6,607 nucleotides of DNA from an uncultured Clostridia bacterium (GTDB taxonomy: Bacteria > Bacillota > Clostridia > Oscillospirales > CAG-272): contig CALAXC010000280.1 in the NCBI GenBank assembly GCA_937894775.1, forward strand, positions 1-6,607, in the 5' to 3' direction. Under the pieces are notes generated by a model. It did not search any database. It was not told the DNA's origin and was given only the letters and a program-made list of their open reading frames with translations. Shown in pieces: positions 1-4,648 of this stretch. The first letter of the stretch is position 1; each line of letters opens with the position of its first letter. The translations under genes were made by a program, and so were the position numbers.

Positions 1-2081
1 AGATAATTGTCAATAGCTTCCTTGAGGAGCACGAAGGTCTCCTTGATGGAGGACTCACGGATCTGTGCACCCGCCATATCAAAGTGACCTCCTCCGCCAA
101 GCTGCTCAAGAATTACCTGAACATTGATGCTTCCATTGGAACGTGCTGAAATATTTACCGCTTCATCTGTAAGAATAAGCGCAAACGCAGCGTTTACATT
201 TTTTATCGAGAGAAGCTTATCTGCAGCCTTTGCCGCAAGTACTCTGGAATTGTTTCCTTTGCTGTCTGATATTGACGTGATAGCAATATTTTCACGATAT
301 ATCTTTGCGGCACTTCCAAATTGGGATTCCGAAAGATAATCATCAAATCCTTCCTCAAAGAATGTTCTTGCATACTCTGTGTCTGCTCCTGCATTTTTGA
401 GATAGAGAGCCGCCGCGAAGGTTCTCATTCCGACGGTTCTTGTGAAGTTGTGCGTGTCAAGCATGATACCCGACATCATTATACTTGCTTCTTCTTTAAA
501 GCTTGCGTCGGGCTGAAGCACTTCTTCAAGCATTTCCGCTATAAGCTCGCAGGTAGAGGAAGATGAGGGGTCTATATATGAAAGCTCGGGTTCTTCGTCG
601 AATTCTTCTTTTTTTATGTGGTGGTCGATTATAACTTTTCTGAATACAGATTTTGCAAGATCGGGGGATTCAAGTATATTTAAATTGTTGGCATCAACTA
701 TTATCAGCAAAGTTCCGAAATTGTTGTATTCAAGAGCTGAGACACCGTCTATAAAGGTATCTTCATATCCCGCAAACTGGGTAAGACGTGACGTACAAGC
801 TTTAAAATTTTCGTTGTTGACGTCGGTGACTATCTTTACGTCTATATCACCGTAAACGTTTCTGATAAGAGTTGTAATTCCTATGCAAGCGCCTATACAG
901 TCAAAGTCGGGATTCCTATGTCCCATAACAAGAATGTTTGAAGAGCCGTTGATAAGTGAATCGAGCTTTGCACAGATTATTTTTGCCTGACCTTTCGTGC
1001 GCTTTTGCTGTGCCTTTGTTTTAGCACCAAAGTAGAAATTGCCTTGTTCGTTTTTTAAAACTACTTGGTCACCGCCTCGTTGATTTGCCATATCAAGGGC
1101 TATCAAAGCATTATGTTCTCTGTCGTCAAGTGATTCTCCTAAGGTCGATACACCCATAGAAACGGTAAGCGGAATGCGAGCTTCGCCTATTTCGATCTTG
1201 TGTATCTCATTAAGTATAGAAAATTTGTTTTTGATGCATTCGGCAAGCATCTTTTGGGGGAAGAGCAAGATGAATTGATTGCTGTCGTATTCGCAAAGAA
1301 TACCGCCCATTTTGTATGCCCATTCCTTGAGTATCTTTCCTACTTTTCTTGTTTCATCCTGATAGTTTACTTTTACATATTGAGCAATTTCGTCAAGATT
1401 GTCTATCACGATATATCCTACAGCGGTAAGATTGTTTTTGTAAAGAGTCGATATATCGGAAAGCTCGGTAATGTCGAAAAATGCTATCATCGTGTAACTT
1501 TTTCCCTTTGAGGTGAGAGCGTAACATTCCATTCGGTATTTTTTGTTTCCGAATTCTGCAATTTGGATGCGGCGTATATTGTTTAAAGAAAAACCTGAAG
1601 CTGTGTGTTGTTCTTCGTCTTCGTTTTGATTTTCACTTTGTGGTTTAGTCATGGAATTGATAAGCTCTTTGTAGTCGATATTGCAAAGTTCGTCTATGCT
1701 TACATTGAATATCGTATCGGAAATGCCGAGAGCATCGGAAAAAGCATTGTTCGAAGTTATGATCTTTCCTTGCTCATTGATCACGGCATAGGGGAGAGCA
1801 ATATCGTTTTTAAATGCGTGTATTACGCTTCCTGCCTGCTCGTCGGATGTGTTGTTTTCGCGTTTAAGAATGTTTAATTTGTGGTGAAATACGAAATATA
1901 TTACAAGTGAGATAATTCCGTAAAGAGCTATAAGGATCGATCCGCATACAGCGGGATTTATAGCAGGAGCAAAAACGCAAATCAAGGTGTTTATTCCCAT
2001 CAATATAAGTCCAAGAATGATATATAAGCGCGAGGGAACTTCTCCTATGCGAGTGAGTTTATCAAAATTTTTGTTTGGCAT
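1..2081 (-). CDS. gdpP: GdpP-family cyclic-di-AMP phosphodiesterase (3' end cut by window edge)
   Basis: GdpP is a membrane-bound enzyme that hydrolyses c-di-AMP to linear pApA and so controls potassium, osmolyte and cell-wall homeostasis. The reverse strand is open for 693 codons from an ATG at 2081 and runs off the left edge. Predicted membrane helices lie at about residues 19-38 and 45-65. A PAS-like domain (about 96-206) is interrupted by an acidic Gln/Asn-rich insert (about 147-160). A degenerate GGDEF domain (about 215-365) has D227-N228, YDSNQF ending at F270 where active cyclases have GGDEF, and SMGV at 308-311. The DHH phosphoesterase shows H388, D392 and D394 in HRNPDFD, D463 in VDANN, D486-H487-H488 and D542 in MLDTHNF. 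The DHHA1 domain has GGGGH ending at H666. All expected catalytic and metal-binding residues are present. B. subtilis GdpP is about 659 residues with DHH near 420, so this copy is longer before the catalytic half. The start is chosen because AAAGGA lies 9 nt upstream and the membrane helices follow directly. The family call is very secure; only a few C-terminal residues should be missing. Confidence 0.95.
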   Translation of the reverse strand, partial: MPNKNFDKLTRIGEVPSRLYIILGLILMGINTLICVFAPAINPAVCGSILIALYGIISLVIYFVFHHKLNILKRENNTSDEQAGSVIHAFKNDIALPYAVINEQGKIITSNNAFSDALGISDTIFNVSIDELCNIDYKELINSMTKPQSENQNEDEEQHTASGFSLNNIRRIQIAEFGNKKYRMECYALTSKGKSYTMIAFFDITELSDISTLYKNNLTAVGYIVIDNLDEIAQYVKVNYQDETRKVGKILKEWAYKMGGILCEYDSNQFILLFPQKMLAECIKNKFSILNEIHKIEIGEARIPLTVSMGVSTLGESLDDREHNALIALDMANQRGGDQVVLKNEQGNFYFGAKTKAQQKRTKGQAKIICAKLDSLINGSSNILVMGHRNPDFDCIGACIGITTLIRNVYGDIDVKIVTDVNNENFKACTSRLTQFAGYEDTFIDGVSALEYNNFGTLLIIVDANNLNILESPDLAKSVFRKVIIDHHIKKEEFDEEPELSYIDPSSSSTCELIAEMLEEVLQPDASFKEEASIMMSGIMLDTHNFTRTVGMRTFAAALYLKNAGADTEYARTFFEEGFDDYLSESQFGSAAKIYRENIAITSISDSKGNNSRVLAAKAADKLLSIKNVNAAFALILTDEAVNISARSNGSINVQVILEQLGGGGHFDMAGAQIRESSIKETFVLLKEAIDNY

Positions 2082-2090
2082 AAATGTATG

Positions 2091-2097
2091 TCCTTTC
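2091..2097 (-). promoter_or_regulatory. Shine-Dalgarno site of gdpP
   Basis: On the minus strand this reads GAAAGGA, with the AAAGGA core ending 9 nt before the ATG at 2081. It fixes the gdpP start. A complementary UCCUUU occurs earlier in the same leader (minus-strand reading of 2149-2154) and could pair with it. Confidence 0.75.
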
Positions 2098-2105
2098 GTG
2101 AATTT

Positions 2106-2118
2106 ACGCATAATGCGT
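2106..2118. repeat. Perfect 13-bp palindrome in the gdpP leader
   Basis: ACGCATAATGCGT is a perfect inverted repeat of two 6-bp arms around one central base, lying 8 nt upstream of the gdpP Shine-Dalgarno site. As DNA it could be a dimeric repressor operator. As RNA it could fold into a 5-bp stem with a 3-nt loop. Its left half, CGCATAAT (2107-2114), recurs exactly at 2141-2148 in direct orientation, 34 bp away. There is no proof of function. Confidence 0.5.
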
Positions 2119-2140
2119 GGGTGTATGCAACCTAAAAAAT

Positions 2141-2154
2141 CGCATAATAAAGGA
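2141..2154 (-). other. Direct repeat copy plus anti-Shine-Dalgarno sequence in the gdpP leader
   Basis: 2141-2148 repeats the CGCATAAT found at 2107-2114. The adjoining 2149-2154 reads UCCUUU in gdpP mRNA and is exactly complementary to the AAAGGA Shine-Dalgarno core at 2091-2096. In the same RNA, AUGCG from this repeat can pair with CGCAU of the palindrome, nested inside the anti-Shine-Dalgarno pairing. The predicted transcription start near 2169 would include both elements. The complementarity is seen directly; a regulatory role is inference. Confidence 0.35.
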
Positions 2155-2175
2155 TTATAATCATACTATTTTAAT

Positions 2176-2204
2176 ATTATAACACAAAAGCATCGGTTTG
2201 TAAA
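2176..2204 (-). promoter_or_regulatory. Sigma-A-type promoter of gdpP
   Basis: On the minus strand the -35 is TTTACA (2199-2204) and the -10 is a perfect TATAAT (2176-2181). The spacer is exactly 17 bp, and TGT directly before the -10 gives an extended -10. Transcription should start near 2169, leaving a leader of about 88 nt before the gdpP ATG. A second TATAAT-like hexamer further downstream has no -35 at a usable distance. Confidence 0.8.
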
Positions 2205-2283
2205 TGTTTTTTTAAAATTTTAATATAATTTAAATATATAAGAAATAAAAATAAAAAATATTGAACAAATATCAAAAAAAGTG
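2205..2283. other. AT-only spacer between two divergent promoters
   Basis: Within 2205-2280 only five bases are G or C (2206, 2242, 2263, 2266, 2273). The stretch lies between the -35 elements of the divergent gdpP and rimP promoters and holds A and T runs of the kind that act as UP elements for the RNA polymerase alpha subunit or as intrinsically bent DNA. I see no gene in it and no clear operator. Confidence 0.6.
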
Positions 2284-2312
2284 TTGCAATTTGTGAAAAA
2301 GTGTGGTATAAT
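2284..2312 (+). promoter_or_regulatory. Sigma-A-type promoter of the rimP-nusA-infB operon
   Basis: The -35 is TTGCAA (2284-2289) and the -10 is a perfect TATAAT (2307-2312), with a 17-bp spacer. TGG at 2304-2306 supplies the TGn extended -10. The start point should be about 2318-2320, only a few bases before the leader hairpin. No other good promoter is visible up to infB, so this probably drives the whole operon. Confidence 0.85.
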
Positions 2313-2323
2313 AACACAGTATT

Positions 2324-2364
2324 GAGTGGGCTTGAAAAAGTCCACTCTTAAGTTTTGCTTTTTT
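2324..2364 (+). terminator. Leader hairpin with broken T tract upstream of rimP: candidate NusA-responsive attenuator
   Basis: The stem pairs 2324-2333 with 2338-2347: ten pairs, one of them G-U, closed by a GAAA tetraloop at 2334-2337. It is followed by TTAAGTTTTGCTTTTTT (2348-2364), a U-rich tract interrupted by AAG and GC. Strong stem plus broken U tract is the pattern of terminators that need NusA. In B. subtilis the nusA operon is known to be autoregulated by NusA-stimulated termination in its 5' leader, so position and design agree. The stem begins about 5 nt after the predicted transcription start. The hairpin is certain as sequence; attenuation is inferred, and a 5' mRNA-stabilising stem is the alternative. 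Confidence 0.6.
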
Positions 2365-2369
2365 GCAGC

Positions 2370-2374
2370 GGAGG
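2370..2374 (+). promoter_or_regulatory. Shine-Dalgarno site of rimP, selects the second of two adjacent ATGs
   Basis: GGAGG lies 2 nt before the ATG at 2377 and 5 nt before the ATG at 2380. Two nucleotides is too close for efficient initiation, so 2380 is preferred. The site falls directly after the T tract of the leader hairpin. Confidence 0.75.
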
Positions 2375-2379
2375 AAATG

Positions 2380-2853
2380 ATGGCTAAAAATTCAAAAAGT
2401 ATTGTTGAAACAGTCAAAGAGCTTGCAGAACCTATTGCGGAATCTATTGACTGTTGGGTATGGGACGTTGAATTTGTAAAAGAAGGAACACGTAAGATAC
2501 TTCGCATAACTATCGATTCCGAGGACGGTGTTGACATAGATCTCTGTGAGAAGATGCACCGTGCGATCGATGTCGTTCTTGACGAGGCAGATCCAATAGA
2601 AGAAGCTTATTATCTTGAAATATCTTCTCCCGGAATAGAGCGAGAGCTTCGTACGCAGATGCATATCGATTGCTGTGAAGGGTGGGACGTTGAGGTCAAG
2701 CTTTATGCCCCTGTTGACGGACTTAAGGTTTTCAGAGGGGTTTTACTTCAGTCTGAAAAAGACGGCGAAATAAGAATCGATGCAGCAGGAAAAGAAATGA
2801 AATTCGACCGTTCTGCGGTCGCAAAAGTAAGCACTTACTTTGATTTTAAATAA
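2380..2853 (+). CDS. rimP: Ribosome maturation factor RimP
   Basis: RimP is a cytoplasmic assembly factor that binds the 30S subunit during maturation, near S12. The 157-residue product matches the usual length of about 150-160. The N-terminal alpha/beta domain covers about residues 8-92, including LRITIDSEDG (41-50) and the family signature YLEISSPGIERELR (78-91). The C-terminal SH3/Sm-like beta domain spans about 100-152. The start at 2380 gives MAKNSK and is preferred because GGAGG at 2370-2374 is 5 nt away. The ATG at 2377 is too close, and the GTG at 2326 lies inside the leader hairpin. It is the first gene of the operon, 37 nt before nusA, as in most Firmicutes. Nothing is truncated or unusual. 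Confidence 0.96.
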   Translation: MAKNSKSIVETVKELAEPIAESIDCWVWDVEFVKEGTRKILRITIDSEDGVDIDLCEKMHRAIDVVLDEADPIEEAYYLEISSPGIERELRTQMHIDCCEGWDVEVKLYAPVDGLKVFRGVLLQSEKDGEIRIDAAGKEMKFDRSAVAKVSTYFDFK

Positions 2854-2890
2854 ATTTAATTAAATTTATATATAAAGGACGGAAAAGGAA

Positions 2891-3916
2891 ATGAATAAGG
2901 AGTTTTTTATAGCGCTTGATCTTCTTGAAAAAGAGAAGGGGATACCTAAGGAGTATATGCTCGAAAAGATCGAAGCCGCTCTTTTGTCAGCGTGTAAAAA
3001 AGAGTATGGACCGAGCACGGTAATTCGTGTACTTATTGATCCTGTAAAAGAGGATCTTAGGGTGTATGTTCAGAAAGAGGTGGTCGAAGAGGTAACGAAT
3101 CCTCAATGTCAGATATCTCTTGAGGAAGCAAAGGCAATAAGCCGCAGATACACACTCGGTAAGATAGTTGAGACCGAAGTTAAGACGAAAAATGTTCGAA
3201 GACTTAGCGCGTCAGCCGCGAAGTCGGTAATTATCCAGGGAATACGTGAGGGAGAGCGAAAGGCTATGCAGGATGCTTATGAAAGTAAGCGCGGAGAGAT
3301 CATTACCGCTACTGTAAGTAAGGTGTTTTCCGATAACGGAAATGTTCTTTTGGATACGGGTAACGGCCACGCAACTCTCTTGAAATCTGAGCAGATACCC
3401 GGTGAAACCTTTGCTGTTGGCGATAATATAAAGGTTTTTGTTATGGAAGTAAATAAAGACGTTAAAGGTCCGATAGTTACTCTTTCGAGAGTTCATTCGG
3501 GTCTTGTACGCAGAATGTTTGAGCTTGAGATCCCTGAAATTCAGGACGGTATAGTTATGGTTAAGGGTGTATCGAGAGAAGCGGGCTCAAGAACAAAAAT
3601 ATCCGTATGGTCACGTGATGAAGACGTAGATGCAGTAGGCGCTTGTATCGGTAATCACGGAATGAGAATTCAGGAGATCGTAAAAGAACTTCGCGGAGAA
3701 AAAATAGATATAGTAAAATATAGCGAAGACCCTGCAGAATATGTAGCTGCAGCGCTTGCCCCCGCAGAGGTTCGTTCGGTTGAATTTACAGAAGAAAAGG
3801 TTTGTAAAGTAACAGTTGATAGCGATCAGCTTTCTCTTGCAATAGGAAAGGCGGGACAAAACGCAAGACTTGCAGTCCGACTTACTGGAATAAAAATAGA
3901 TATAAAAGCAGACTAA
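2891..3916 (+). CDS. nusA: Transcription termination/antitermination protein NusA
   Basis: NusA binds RNA polymerase near the RNA exit channel and modulates pausing, hairpin-dependent termination and antitermination, notably on rRNA operons. The 341-residue length fits Firmicutes NusA, which lacks the C-terminal acidic repeats of E. coli. Domains are an N-terminal RNAP-binding domain (about 1-125), S1 (about 133-199), KH1 (about 230-278) with its GxxG loop as GNHG at 254-257, and KH2 (about 300-341) with GKAGQNARLA at 319-328. The linker around 199-240, with SGLVRRMFELEIPEI, is a family hallmark. The start MNKEFFIALD is typical of clostridial NusA; AAAGGA at 2874-2879 lies 11 nt upstream, with a second AAGGA almost touching the ATG. 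KH1 has Asn-His where many homologues have a basic residue. The protein may autoregulate through the hairpin at 2324-2364. Confidence 0.98.
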   Translation: MNKEFFIALDLLEKEKGIPKEYMLEKIEAALLSACKKEYGPSTVIRVLIDPVKEDLRVYVQKEVVEEVTNPQCQISLEEAKAISRRYTLGKIVETEVKTKNVRRLSASAAKSVIIQGIREGERKAMQDAYESKRGEIITATVSKVFSDNGNVLLDTGNGHATLLKSEQIPGETFAVGDNIKVFVMEVNKDVKGPIVTLSRVHSGLVRRMFELEIPEIQDGIVMVKGVSREAGSRTKISVWSRDEDVDAVGACIGNHGMRIQEIVKELRGEKIDIVKYSEDPAEYVAAALAPAEVRSVEFTEEKVCKVTVDSDQLSLAIGKAGQNARLAVRLTGIKIDIKAD

Positions 3917-3935
3917 GCTTTGAGCGGAGGGACTA

Positions 3936-4226
3936 ATGGGACAATCGGCATTAAAGCAAAAAAAGATTCCCACAAGACAATGTCTCGGATGTAATGAGCA
4001 CAAGCCCAAGAAGGAACTTCTCAGAGTGTTGAGAACGCCAGACGGGGAAATCGTTCTTGATTTTACAGGTAAAAAATCGGGAAGAGGCGCATATATTTGT
4101 TATGACGTAAAATGTCTTAAAAAGGCAAGAAAGTCAAAAAGAATAGATAAAAGTCTTGAAACCGAGATACCTGAGGATATATACGATAAGATGGAAAGCG
4201 AGCTCGAAGAATATGAACAGCATTGA
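3936..4226 (+). CDS. rnpM: RNase P modulator RnpM (YlxR, DUF448)
   Basis: This is a small basic RNA-binding protein of the YlxR/DUF448 family. The B. subtilis member binds the RNase P RNA and modulates its activity, hence the name RnpM. The 96 residues carry the family core: RQCLGC (14-19, with C16 and C19), a KELLRVLRTPDGEI strand region (26-39), GRGAYIC (49-55) and a Lys/Arg-rich stretch (62-72), followed by an acidic C-terminal tail (77-94). C55 and C60 complete four cysteines, although the family is not generally regarded as zinc-dependent. GGAGG at 3926-3930 is 5 nt from the ATG, and the gene starts 19 nt after nusA. Its end overlaps the next gene by 14 nt, which implies coupled translation. 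Position between nusA and the L7Ae-like gene is the standard Firmicutes arrangement. Confidence 0.95.
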   Translation: MGQSALKQKKIPTRQCLGCNEHKPKKELLRVLRTPDGEIVLDFTGKKSGRGAYICYDVKCLKKARKSKRIDKSLETEIPEDIYDKMESELEEYEQH

Positions 4227-4566
4227 GAAAGATCAAGGTGTTCAAAGAGCGGCGGATACTTCGAAAATATTGTTGTCCTTGGGACTCTGTGCGAGAGCGG
4301 GAAAAATAATTTTCGGTGTTCCTATGATATGCGAGGCTATGAGAAAAGGTACAAAAAACGCGCCTACACTCATAATCGAAGCAGCGGATACATCTGAGGG
4401 AACTCATAAAAAGATCGCGGATAAATCTGCATTTTACGGTGTGAAGACGGTTCGCATAGATTGCGATGGAGCTACATTGGCGTCGGCTCTGGGAAAAACT
4501 TCTTCACTTGCGGCAGTAGCGATCACAGATAAAGAAATGTGTAAAATAGTAGAGAAATATATTTGA
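4213..4566 (+). CDS. rplGA: L7Ae/L30e-family kink-turn RNA-binding protein (YlxQ/RplGA-like)
   Basis: This 117-residue protein belongs to the L7Ae/L30e/S12e/Gadd45 family, whose bacterial members YbxF and YlxQ bind kink-turn RNA; the exact cellular target of YlxQ is not settled. The family motif LLSLGLCARAGKIIFG is at residues 20-35, followed by a helix, the LIIEAADTSEGTHKKI strand-turn-helix (53-68) and AVAITDKEMCKIV (101-113) at the C-terminus. It is a little longer than the usual 100 residues because of about 15 extra N-terminal residues. ATG at 4213 is the only ATG near the domain start and overlaps rnpM by 14 nt in another frame. No strong Shine-Dalgarno is present, so it is probably translated by ribosomes finishing rnpM. 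No kink-turn could be identified in this window as a target. The symbol follows current Firmicutes usage; ylxQ is the older name. Confidence 0.9.
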   Translation: MNSIEKDQGVQRAADTSKILLSLGLCARAGKIIFGVPMICEAMRKGTKNAPTLIIEAADTSEGTHKKIADKSAFYGVKTVRIDCDGATLASALGKTSSLAAVAITDKEMCKIVEKYI

Positions 4567-4571
4567 CACAC

Positions 4572-4603
4572 AAGGTTAAGTTGTTATTTCTTAACTGAAC
4601 CTT
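4572..4603 (+). other. Alternative hairpins after the L7Ae-like gene
   Basis: Two mutually exclusive stems are possible in the infB leader. One pairs GTTAAG (4575-4580) with CTTAAC (4590-4595) around a 9-nt loop; the other pairs AAGGTT (4572-4577) with AACCTT (4598-4603). The right arm also belongs to the palindrome CCTTAAGG (4600-4607). No T run follows, so an intrinsic terminator is unlikely. RNA processing or control of infB is possible but unproven. Confidence 0.4.
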
Positions 4604-4614
4604 AAGGAAAGGAA

Positions 4615-4636
4615 GTTTTCCAAAGTTTTGGAAAAC
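4615..4636 (+). other. Perfect 9-bp hairpin just upstream of the infB ribosome binding site
   Basis: GTTTTCCAA (4615-4623) pairs perfectly with TTGGAAAAC (4628-4636) around the loop AGTT. It ends one base before AAGGTG (4637-4642), whose AGGTG core (4638-4642) is the likely Shine-Dalgarno site, 6 nt before the infB ATG at 4649. No T tract follows. The stem borders rather than covers the ribosome binding site, so it may serve as a translational control or processing structure. Confidence 0.5.
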
Positions 4637-4648
4637 AAGGTGCGAAAT

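Noticed and set aside
124..1877. Several plus-strand open frames between 124 and 1877
   Set aside because: All lie antisense to gdpP, whose frame is continuous with every expected domain and catalytic residue. None has a recognisable product.
2326..2379. Longer rimP starting at GTG 2326 or ATG 2377
   Set aside because: The GTG lies inside the leader hairpin with no ribosome binding site, and the extra residues do not belong to the family. The ATG at 2377 is only 2 nt from GGAGG, whereas 2380 is at 5 nt.
3611..4009. 132-codon minus-strand frame across the nusA/rnpM junction
   Set aside because: It spans two confirmed genes, its composition is Cys/Phe/Tyr-rich low quality, and no ribosome binding site or family is recognised.
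4563..4591. Perfect TTGACA (4563-4568) as the -35 of a separate infB promoter
   Set aside because: At spacers of 15-18 bp the best -10 candidate is TATTTC, which shares only three of six positions with TATAAT and lacks a TGn extension. The TTGACA also includes the stop codon region of the upstream gene and is likely chance.
4600..4636. Intrinsic terminator between the L7Ae-like gene and infB
   Set aside because: The hairpins are real on paper, but none is followed by a T run; the 9-bp hairpin is followed by CAAGG-type purine-rich sequence leading to the infB ribosome binding site.
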